From: Lineus longissimus
Taxonomy: Eukaryota > Nemertea > Pilidiophora > Heteronemertea > Lineidae
Direction: 5' to 3'
Assembly: GCF_910592395.1 (NCBI RefSeq)
Contig: NC_088309.1
Coordinates: 12,590,599-12,654,598 of the forward strand
Length of the DNA stretch: 64,000 bases
Made by a program: the position numbers and the translations under genes. Below the pieces are notes generated by a model, which did no database searches, had not been told where the DNA came from, and saw only the letters and a list, made by a program, of their open reading frames with translations. Shown here one piece after another: positions 24,831 to 36,900 of the stretch. Position 1 is the stretch's first letter. Every line of letters starts with the position of its first letter.

Positions 24831-24905
24831 CTATTTCTTTGATCCAGTCGAGGCAGTAGCAAGTCCATCCAGCTCCCTCTTGTGACCACTTTCAGATAGC
24901 CAGGC
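24831..24905 (-). CDS. TBCCD1: TBCCD1 terminal exon
   Basis: Acceptor tacatcag|GCC; stop TAG at 24831-24833. It encodes AWLSESGHKRELDGLATAST and GSKK, matching the conserved EWLxxTGHRQQLD ending of the family. Confidence 0.92.
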   Translation of the reverse strand, partial: AWLSESGHKRELDGLATASTGSKK

Positions 24906-27900
24906 CTGATGTAAAGAAGAACGTAAGAATTAAATCCAGCAAGCCTATTGCAAGAAAACAGTGGAAAGACGCGGAGAAAAGAATGTGAACGATTCAATAA
25001 GACCAGTATCATCTAATGTGGTTTTTCATACGTGTAGGTCAAGAAATTGTTCATGCTTTTGGGTCCAATTTTAAAGATCAGAGAGATGTGCACTGAACTT
25101 CTATGGAAATTCGCATGTCCCTAAAGGAATAAGCAAAACGGCAGGTAACAAATAAGTAATTTCTGAGATGTCTCTCAAACGTGTCCCTTGTCTCTCAAAC
25201 ATATTCCTTGACCAACCTTTTTACATGCGTTTTTTGCAAATTAATCAAAATTACCAGAGGTCATCCATTACCTCCTTATGCCAACAGTTTATTGTTTACA
25301 ATTTTGTCACAGAATATCGTAAAGTCTTGATGTCCCAAGTTCTATGTATGAAGGATTGCTCTAAACCCAATAATCTCTGCCAACCCATCAATGTCCTTAA
25401 GCGTAGTGCCCAAACACAGCTATAGTGAAGCATTTCAGCCTATATCCAAGTCCCTAAAATTGAAGAGTCACATACCTGAAACCTGCTCTCAACTAATGCC
25501 TGGAATTGTTTACGATGATCTCTAGAAAGACCAGCTTCCTTTACCATCTTCTGCCATTGTTCCACTTGCTTTTCTTTCAGTTTTATGGACTTCTGATACC
25601 TGCTTGGCACCCCGCCCGGAACATTCTGAAATAAAGATAGCACGTGATATCTCCATGCAGCACTTGAGATATAAGCAGGATATTTCGTTTGGATATTTCA
25701 AGGCCACACCCTGATTTATACTGATAGCGATTCTGGCAGAATCCTACTGAATATGCACAGATTTTCCTGAAGATTTACCCCATCTAAAACTAGATAGTTG
25801 AATTTTGGCTATTCTCAGTGTCCCAAAAAGGATCATTATCCTCTTGGTAGTAAAGTGTCTGCTAGGTGACAAACCCTTCCTCATGCAACCTCATAGCGAG
25901 TCTCGTGTGTCGCCTGAAGAGCCAGAAACTTTCCTCAAATAAAATGCCATTTTCTTACTGCTGGTTTAGCGGCAACTAGAAAAAACACCCCAGATTAGCA
26001 GTCTCAATTGTCCTCCCAGAAAAAAAACGTCCCTTCTTATTGAATAGTGACAGATTAAAAAATGATTCTATAAAGACCCGTGACCATTAATGCCCGAGAC
26101 ACTAAAAGGGCGTAAGAGAATCCTCTGCTCCTGGACTCTTTATCTCAGGATATTTAGAACTTCAACACCTGGCCACACTACATAAGAACTAGGGCCAAGG
26201 ACTCGTGTAACTGCATGTGTGCCTGACAGTCTAATTAAGAGCTGCCACGGCTCACTTAGGTTTAAGGAACTGATACTAAACTGGAGGTATTGATTGTCTC
26301 ACCTAAACTGCGAGGGTGGAGCTGAAATGTAGACCAAAACCGAGGCAGAGCCAAGGTAGCTCCACCCGAGTGCTTTTGGTGAGACAATCAATACTGACAG
26401 TGAGGTATCAATTCCTACTCTAAAACATTGGATTTTGAATGCCTTTTGATTGCTTCGATATTCTGCACCAACCCAGTTTTGGTTGACTGACCATTTGGCT
26501 TGGTAGGCACATAGGGCAGTTAGATTGTAAACTGCGGTTCATTATAAATCGAGGTGTTTTAGAATACAATGCAATACGATGGCATTTTGGATGTACAGTG
26601 GAACCTCTCTATTAAGGACACTAGTTTTAGTCCCAAATTGGTTGTTTCCATTCAATTTGACCTCTCCAATCAGGACACCTCTCTATTAAGGAGAGCACTG
26701 GTCAGTCCCAAGGGTGTCCCTAATAGAGAGGTTCTACTATGATAGGAGTCTCAACTTGCATCTGCAGGGGACACTGCAAACTTATGGACTAAGTGCATAC
26801 ATGTTTCATTTCAACACCAAAGTCGATTTAGAAATGATTTGTAGGCGAGCAAGATGATATGACGTCTTTGGTCATGTTGTAAGTATACTTGACAGATTTT
26901 CATGGAGTTAGTCATGATGTTGATAATTGTTAGAAGGCGAAAATTCCGAAGACTTGCAGCACTCCATTCTCTTGGATATAAATTTTTCCCTTGCCTCGAT
27001 TTACAATATATTCATCGTGATATCAGTATAGATTTGGAGGCTTACCTTAGTGTCACCCTCCATTTCAAATGGCACCGTGAACATATAGAAGTCTTTTTGT
27101 TGCATGATTTCCCAGGCAAGGGCCATGTTGTCATGGTGATCAGGACCTGGAAACAAGCAAAGCCTCATAGTCCATACCACAGCACACTACAAAATGTGTA
27201 GCTTCTAGATTTTGAGCATCACAAAAAATTTCACAGGTTATAATAATTAATTGTGGAATTGGTGTCTCAACCTTTCCAAGTTTTTGCCCTGTTCTACTGT
27301 AACATTAGTAAAGTGTGCATGCAATGGCTATGGTCACAAACCTAGCAAATAAATTATATTCGGATATAATTCATAAGCTAGGTTGGTTGCCATAGCCATT
27401 GCATACTAGTTACATGGATTGGTTTTTCTAGGAAATTTAACACAGAACGGCTGGTGGCAAATAATATCAAAGGGTTGTTCTGCAAGTGGATGTCTGTTAC
27501 TCACAAAGACAGACTGGCGGGTCCCAAAGAACAGTTCAAACCTTCAAGTCCAACTAAATTCTTGACTTAGGTTTGTGATCTTTCACACAATTTAAGTTAC
27601 TCACCAACAAAAAATGGCTGGTATCCATTGATTGCACTGTTCTAAAAGTCCTACTAGACGATCTAGGTTCCAGATTGGGCTCTTCGATGATTTAAATTTC
27701 TCACCAACACAGAATGGCTGGTCCCACAGATTGGGCTCTTCTTAAAGTTCAGCTGGATGATTTAAGTAACTCACCAACACAGAATGGCTGGTCCCACAGA
27801 TTGGGCTCTTCTTAAAGTACAGCTGAATGATTTAAGTTACTCACCAACCCAGAATGGCTGGTCCCACAGATTGGGCTCTTCTTAAAGTTCAGCTGGATGA

Positions 27901-30900
27901 TTTAAGTAACTCACCAACACAGAATGGCTGGTCCCACAGATTGGGCTCTTCTTGAAGTTCAACTGGATGATTTAAGTTACTCACCAACACAGAATGGCTG
28001 GTCCCACAGATTGGGTTCTTCTTAAAGTTCAACTTGATGATTTAAGTTACTCATCAACCCAGAATGGCTGGTCCCCCAGATTGGGTTCTTCTTAAAGTCC
28101 AACTGGATGATATAAGGTATTCACCAACACAGAATGGCTGGTCCCACAGATTGGGCTCTTCTTAAAGTTCAACTGGATGATTTAAGTTACTCTCCAACCC
28201 AGAATGGCTGGTCCCACAGATTGGGTTCTTCCAGAAGGGCTGGTCCCACAGATTGGGCTCTTCTTGAAGTCCAACTTATTGATTTAAGTTACTCACCAAC
28301 ACACAATGGCTCGTCCCACAGATTGGGCTCTTCTTGAAGTCCAGTTGGATGATTTAAGTTACTCACAAACACAGAATGGCTGGTTCCACAGATTGGGCTC
28401 TTCTTGAAGTTCAACTGGATGATTTAAGTTACTCACCAACACAGAATGGCTGGTCCCACAGATTGGGCTCTTCTTGAAGTCCAACTTGATGATTTAAGTT
28501 ACTCCACTCACCAACACAGAATGGCCGATCCCACAGATTGGGTTCTTCTTAAAGTCCAACTGGATGATTTAAGTTACTCACCAACACACAATAGCTCGTC
28601 CCACAGATTGGGCTCTTCTTGAAGACCAACTTGATGATTTAAGTTACTCACCAACACAGAATGGCTGGTCCCACAGATTGGGCTCTTCTTGAAGTCCAGT
28701 TGGATGATTTAAGTTACTCACCAACACAGAATGGCTGGTCCCACAGATTGGGTTCTTCTTAAAGTCCAACTGGATGATTTAAGTTACTCACCAACACAGA
28801 ATGGCTGGTCCACAGATTGGGCTCTTCTTGAAGTTCAACTGGATGATTTAAGTTACTCACCAACACAGAATGGCTGGTCCCACAGATTGAGCTCTTCTTG
28901 AAGTCCAACTGGATGATTTAAGTTACTCCACTCACCAACACAGAATGGCCGATCCCACAGATTGGGTTCTTCTTAAAGTCCAACTGGATGATTTAAGTTA
29001 CTCACCAACACAGAATGGCCGGTCCCAGAGATTGGGCTCTTCTTGAAGTTCAACTGGATGATTTAAGTTACTCACCAACACAGAATGGCTGGTCCCACAG
29101 ATTGGGCTCTTCTTGAAGTCCAACTGGATGATTTAAGTTACTCACCAACACAGAATGGCCGGTCCCACAGATTGGGTTCTTCTTAAAGTCCAACTGGATG
29201 ATTTAAGTTACTCACCAACACAGAATGGCTGGTCCCACAGATTTGGCTCTTCTTAAAGTTCAGCTTGATGATTTAAGTTACTCACCAACACTGAATGGCT
29301 GGTTCCGAAGATTTAGACTTTTCTTTAAAGACCAACTTGATGATTTAAGTTACTCACCAACACAGAATGGCTGGTCCCAAACATTGGGTTGTTCTGCCAG
29401 TCCAACTTCAGTCATATGTTTCTCCAGCCTGCCATAGAATGTGTTGTAAGGGGCAAATATTAGGCTGTCATTGCCACTGAAGATCAATGGACGGGTTGGG
29501 GTGAGCAAATGGAATGTGCACAGTTGGCTATGACTGAAAGAAAAAGATTGTAAATCCACGGATAAGGATAGGGTTGAGGAGATTACAAGTGTTTTACCCG
29601 AAAATGGGCTGTTCAGTGTGACAGGTTCGCAAATCCAAACAAAGCAGGATATGCACAAAAGGTAAGGGATGCAAAGTTACACACAGAGCAGATTTCATCA
29701 TAAGAATTACAGTGATAATAATCACAGCTTTTATATTATGATAATGCTTTTCACTGAATAAGGTCTGTATTAAAGTGCTTCACAGCAACTTTTAGTATAA
29801 TTATAGGTCTCCACAGAAGATCGTTGACTTGTAATTTATCATTTAATGTGAGTTGCAATGTATTACATTCATGCATCATTTGCAATGACAGCAGCAAATA
29901 GACTTGAAAAAGTGACAAATTTGAGCTTGACTGAGACATGGGAATTCCATATTTCCATCCAAATGACATCATCAATAAAAGATGACGGAAGTTCAACTGC
30001 CAATAGGCTTGGTTCCTGCTGATATGTGAATTCACAGTTCTCGAGCCAGCAATTCAGATCTGCCAGGTGACCATAAATGTGTTTCAGATCGTGGTGAAGA
30101 AAGACTGGCCTGCACCTTAACATGCCAGAGTTATCCTGTTACTCACCTTACAGAGACCCTGTTACTGACAGCTATAAGAGTGACCTGGTCACAGTGATTC
30201 ATATGGACAGCACACTCAACTGGTCCCAGGACAACTGTCGTGTTTCGGCACTTCTCAATCGACACGTTCCTGAAAACAAGCGTAAGCAAGGGATCATAAG
30301 TGACATAATTTGGCAGACCATTTTGCAAAAAAAGCTTCTGAATACAATAGGTACAATGTATTTAATTTTCTAATCAGCACTAGAAAAGAACACCAAATTC
30401 TCAAGCATCCCCACAATTTTGTGAGTAGGTCTGTTGAGTTATTAGGGGTTTGTTCTCTTTTTCAACACAGGAACTGGGCTAATCAGTCAATATCTGTTGC
30501 AAGTACAGTAAACCTTGCATACAGTCGACAGCAATATTGTCCCTTACATAAGAAATCCAATCAACACACACCAACAGAATTAGATCTTGAGACAACACTC
30601 CATTATATTTGAGAATCGAGTATCCGGATTATATGAATCGAGTCTGATATATGCAAATTTTACCACAGTTATATAGTACTTTATCATTTTTTAAAGATAA
30701 ATCAGGAATTGAGGAAGAGTACAGTGAAGTCTTCCTTGCCAATTAACGATGGTAATTTCTCATATTGTCAACATACCTCAATGGTGACAGAAGATAGATG
30801 AAAGATTGATGACACCTGTGAATCTTGACGGAAGAATGTTCTAATGTTGGTGACATCTGCAGGAAGGAGAAAAAGCAATTACCCAATTGGTTTAACCCAT

Positions 30901-33900
30901 AAGGACTCAAGGTATTGTTGTTTCCATTGTAATAATGTGCGCAGCACATAACAGTAGTGCATGGTGCACTCAGCAAAATAGGTGAACAACCACTATGCAT
31001 CAAGATAACCTCAATAAAGTATACATTCTGGGTAAGGAACTATTCATTCTAAATATTTATATACATGTAGTTTCGGCCCAGGATACCAGAGTGTCGTTTT
31101 TTTTTTGTTGCATCCCTTCATAAACGGTGACTTTATCCCCAAAAAGGATCCTAGAGAGGCACCGTGCCAAAATCGACCCAAACACAGACCAAGAACTGAT
31201 TGGTTGTCTGTCATAGCGTTTTGGATGCGTTGCACTGTGGTTAGGCGCCAGCACCGCTGGTTAGGTGCCAGGGCGCTGGCCCAGTGCATCCGACTTCAGC
31301 ATGCTATTTAACCCATAGCTGGGGATTGGATTAGTGAGGAAGAAGACAGACCAAGAACGACCAAAACGCTATATCCATGTGTATTTGTATACAGAACAAA
31401 CAAACGTATTAATAAAAGCCATGAACTTGCCCCAAAAAAATAGCATCCTCGAGCCAAATCAACGCCGGTAAATTAACGAATTAGCGCTATGTCAACTCAC
31501 AATGTTCTTGTCTTCGGAGCAAAGAACACGGCACAAACACGTCTCTCGTTTATCATATCAATGTAGGGTGGGGTGACAATCGTCTATCCAAATAAAAATC
31601 AACAAAACTTACCCTAACCACAGTTTGCTTGCACACTTGCGACATTATGATAAGTTTATTTCTGAAAGAAAAAAAATGTCACATTATTAACAACAATTGA
31701 TGGAAAAGCTCGACATCCTCGTTAAAAAATTACAGTCATGTGATCTTTTATATGAAGCTAACATATGATATTTCATGATTAGTGACACAGAAACTATTGA
31801 AGCTGTTGATATGTACATTTTGTCCATAACAGGATTAAGCTTTAAACACCCAGGTTTCCCTCGAACATACCAAGCTAAAACATCACTGACATAGCTATGT
31901 AACTTACCCTGCTCTTGCTAATCTTTCATCAGTCACAAAATGTGCATTGGTAGCTATCTTTCCCTTTCTGCCAGACGTGGCCTCTTTCTCCTCCCCTGCA
32001 AACAAAGAAGAAGTTATTCAAGAACGCTAAACACTAAAACAGAAGCTCCACTGACTATGAAGATCAGACAACAGAATGCAAAAAATATTTCTGCCAGAAA
32101 CTAGCAGCAAAATATTAGAATTCCACAGTTTGCTTAATGATAGTTGAAATTTAAAAGCAAAATTCAAGTAGTACAACCCAGACAAAAGACTATATTCCAT
32201 TCGTAAATGATATTTCCACATCGTTTGGTGCTCTGGAGGGCGAACTACTGGTAGGATTTCTTTGAAGTTTGTTTTTATTTATCCTTGCCTCAAAACCAAA
32301 CAGGATATTATCCCTGGGACAAACTGGTGGTTGAAGAGTAACAACCCCAGGCTTACCAGAATGATTGTGTTGTTAAAGAACCCTAGGCCATATTACGGGG
32401 GTGGCCTGAAACCCCCACTCGTTGGGGCGATATAATTTTGTGGCAGAAAGACAAAGAAGTGATCTCCCCTGTTCGGCAGGTGGAGGCTGGACAGTGGTGA
32501 AACATTCGAAAATATATAATCTATCATGTGATTGAAATGAGGCAATGGATGAGTCTGCCACTCGAAGTCAATTGAATTGGTGAAACTATAGTATGTGCAT
32601 GGCGTGTATGTCATGTTATATGATGAAGGTTTACTGTGTGGTGGGCATCGGGCCATAAAAGTCTCAGAGTCTCGGGTTCAGCCTAGTGCGTGCGATCATT
32701 CTCCAAAACAGACATGATATTGCCTTTCATTCAGATCAGTACACCAATTTGCATGGGGTTTATTCCTGTCTTTCACCATCAACAGGACGGCCAGATCAAT
32801 CAACAGAGACAGCCATTTGCCAAAATATTGCGCGTTTGTATGGTAATTGGTCATAATGCAGTGGTGGAATCGAATCTGCATTCATGTTACATTATTGATA
32901 CGAAGACGTTGTCACATAAGTTGTTGTTTTCTTAAGTCATTTTTCAATACGTTCCAATGTACACGGATGTCCATAAGTATATGTATAAGTTTTGCTATAA
33001 GTTGTGGATCTCAATCTCTCTTTTACCTGTAATAGGCCAAGATAATCTCCTCCCATTTGCGATACACGACGACACACCAAATGGGTTAGTACCCAATGAC
33101 GACCTTAACCAAGACTGCAACTTCTTCACACTGAATGTCTCAGAGATCTGAAAAGGAGAGGCGAGATTTGATAAAGAAATACCCACAAAATCACACATAA
33201 GTCATGCGAAATTAAACTTTCGACCGTTCATGCAATGCGTCGCATTGTCCAGATTCCATCTTTCAGTTTTACGGCAGACTTATTCATGAAAATGACTGGA
33301 AGAACCAACGGAAATTTCAAACATCCGCCAAAATCCAAATCGTGGATTTAAAATTGTTTTTCATGAACATTTAGAAGTTTACTGCTTCATAGACAAGTGG
33401 TTAACACTGCTACCATGCAAAAGGCCCCGGATTCGATCATGGGGAGAACCCAGGATTGTATTTCTGGATGAACCAGCGCAGCTTTCAAGGAACTAAAATT
33501 CCTGGCTCTTCCCACTCCTTCGAATGAGACTTAAACCTGAGGTTCCTTGTATCTGGTGTCTATGCCAGGGCAGGTTAAAGACCCCACCAAGTGAGAAAAA
33601 CGAGTAGCTTGCGTGGACTCTCACTGAAGTTGGTTTAACTAGGCAAATAAAACCCAATTGGCGCATAACCGTAGTGTCATGCCAAAAAACGCTCATCACG
33701 CCTTGGAGGAGGAATACTCCCTGGAGAAAATCACCTCCAAGTGCAGAGCGAATGCTGAAGCAAAAGAAAACTGTGCAGCTTCCATACACTCTGACCAAAT
33801 TGCACTTATTGCACCAGCTTCACACATATGCAGCAAAATCAAGAGTACAAGATTTCAGCTTTTTGGAACGGATACGCGATTCATAGACTAAGCTCTAGTG

Positions 33901-36900
33901 TTAACACTGATTGCCCAGACAATTACTCATTCCAGAGATTCCCACCCTCCACATTCCAGATTCACAGAGAGAAGTTACATGTACTCATCTTTCTTCTTTT
34001 GATCAGAACTGATCTATTAATCACAAGAACATTCATGCCTTATGAAGTGGAGGAGCGCATTCAAAAAACACAAATTTAAGATTAAAGCAGTCCATCGAAT
34101 AATTTGGTGTTGTACAACCACAATTTATGCTTGCATGAAAGGAGTCACAAGATGTGCTAATCTTACCTTGGAGTATCCACACTTTGCTTGTATTTGCTGC
34201 TGTAGGGCAATGTCATGTAGAGGTTTAACAATACGGTTCTTGTCTAGTGAGCCTTCAATAAGGAAGCTGAGACCTTGCATAGCCTCCATGGACAGACTCT
34301 TCTCCGCAGCACCTGCACCAAGGCTATAGCTGTCAGGCTCAACAAGTAGGTCTAACATCTCGGTTAGGTTTTGCAAGACGAAATGCAAGTGGCTGTGCTC
34401 ATCAAGATTCTGGAAAACACAAATGATGGACAATGATAATGACAATGTTCAGCCTTTGTGAATGCTTAGACTTGATTCAAATTTGATTTGACTCCACGCT
34501 CTGCCATATTATCAATACAAATTATCATTCTATAAACATTCTCATCTCGACCTATCAAGCATGTCAAGTGTAAATGTACTCATGAGCACATCTGAATAGT
34601 GTGAATCTTTCCATGGAAGATTAAAGTTGCATATAGTGGAATGGCTTTATCTCATAATCCCTGTCCCGAGGGTAGTAACACTTGGGTAGTAATTACACTG
34701 AAAATATTTCAACAGCTTTTCTACATTACATAGGCCACAATAATATTCCATGCATTTCACTGGCAGCAACAGGAGGGGTACATACATCCACCTGCAAGCT
34801 CAGGGTTGAATGGATTCATGCAAGATCTCACACAAACTTTACCATAGAACCATTGAGAGGGACCGAACATTACCTTAGATCCGGTTGGTGTGGACGGTCT
34901 GCCTTCAATATCTGGCGACGGTGATCGCGATCGTAACGGCCATTCATCGCCAGATATGAGAGATGACCGCAGGGATATCTTGTTCAGGTGTTGGATATAA
35001 AGAAGTAGCACAAACTTGAACAGTTCAACAGATGTTTGGTTCTTCAGCTGATCTGGAAAATAGGGGTAAGCTTCAATTGCCATGTCATGAACTGAGAACC
35101 ATATATATCACACATGCCATCGAACTCTGACAATACCTATGTCCAGGTTTAGAATGAAAGGATTTACATGTATATAATGAATATGAGACGATCAAAAATG
35201 TTCAAGTTTTTAAACGGCAGCTGCACTGATATAATATTTTCTCACTGCCGTTGTAGTTTTTTTATAGAAAAGTGGATTGAATTCGAAGTCCAAGGCTGGC
35301 AGTCTAAGTCTTTATCAACTTTAAATCTGTCTTCGACAATGTTCACCTGGCATATCCTAGCAAATTATGGTGTCCAGGACAAGAACACCCAACTGATTCA
35401 GATGGTCAGGCCACTGTTAAGAGTAGATGACAATCGAGCCAGATGGTTCAAGATGGAAACAGGAGTGAGACAAGGCTGTGGTCTGGTCACCACTGTTTGA
35501 CGTTGAATTTGTTCTCTGAAAGGCCTGTGACCAAAACCAAGCCGGGACTTGCACGAAGCTCCCAAACATGACACTGACAGATATTCAGCCATCCTGATTT
35601 CTTACAAACTTGGACTTGGCAGATAAAGTTACCCTACTAACTGGAGTCGAAGTCAAACAGTGACAAGGGCAATGGGCCACCTCAAAATGTAGGACTAGAA
35701 TTGTCAGTTGAGTCTTGCCAGACTCTGGAGTCTCCACCACAGTGAGGTGCGGGTGTGTCAGGCTATGCTCAAACCCGTACTGATGAAATGTGAACATTTT
35801 GGGGACATCTAGGCTTGAAACGCATTTTTTCAACGAGTAGCAATTTTGCAAGGAAAAGCGGGGACCAAGTTGGTCCCTGAAGCTCTAGACCCAAAACCAA
35901 ATGGGCACTGGGGAGACACTTGTTAAAATCGAATGTCAGGAGGATGCATTGGAGACTTTAGACCGATTCAACCACATCGGCTCTCATATCACAACTGTCA
36001 AGAGAAATGGCTTGGAAATCAGAATCAAAATAGTCAGAGCTGCAGCCGCATTTGGACAGCTTCAGAAAATACGGAAGAGCAAGACTAGCATCTACCCGAT
36101 ATTTTGCATCTACAACTCCATAGGGGAAAGCCTATGAGTACGCAGCTTTAAGATGACGTCAGATGATCACACTGATAGAAAAAAACATTGCAACATTGCC
36201 GCAAGTAAAGTAAGTAAGTTATCAGCAGTTAAAAACCAATGAAGAAAGTTTGATAATGTAAACAAAACATACCTTTTTCCGACTGTGATTTGGCACTATG
36301 GTACTTACTGTACCAGTCAAGTTGTTCAGCCGCTGTCCTACCACTCAATGTATCGCAGGCAGTGAAATACCTGAAAAGGCACAGAATCAGTCAAGGAAGT
36401 CAAGACATTTTTCACTACAGCACACAAATCAATCATGTTTGTGATAGTCCTTTAAATATTCTTATCTGCTGAGGCCACTTTTATCATATTTCTTTTTGAG
36501 CAGAAGGGTTGATCCAACATCGAATTTTAAAAGTCACAAATATTCGAATTCAAAAAAGTGTGATTCCAAATTCCAAATGAACTTTGAATGATCAAAGTCA
36601 GATGGAATGTAAAAAGTTACTGATTGTTTTAACTTGGCATGATAGTGTTGCAAAAGCCCTGGAAATGAAATCTACTTTTCAATGTACTCAAATTTTATGC
36701 TTTTTATTTTATGCGTTTTATTCTCTCACCACCTGAATAACTTACACAGCCTTGTTAACCAACCAATACAAAATATGCGGCTGTTTACAGGAAGATCAAT
36801 TGAAAAACCACACTGCCACTAATTTACAAAAAGTTTTAAACTGATTGTCAGGTTAAAAAGTGTGTGGTGTCACAGGTGAGGTCGCCATCGGGAGGTGGTG

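Noticed and set aside
28134-29437. Open frames with repeated GPTDWALL-type peptides
   Set aside because: They are the 70-bp minisatellite read in a non-coding frame; the true coding signal is the minus-strand exon 12 end.
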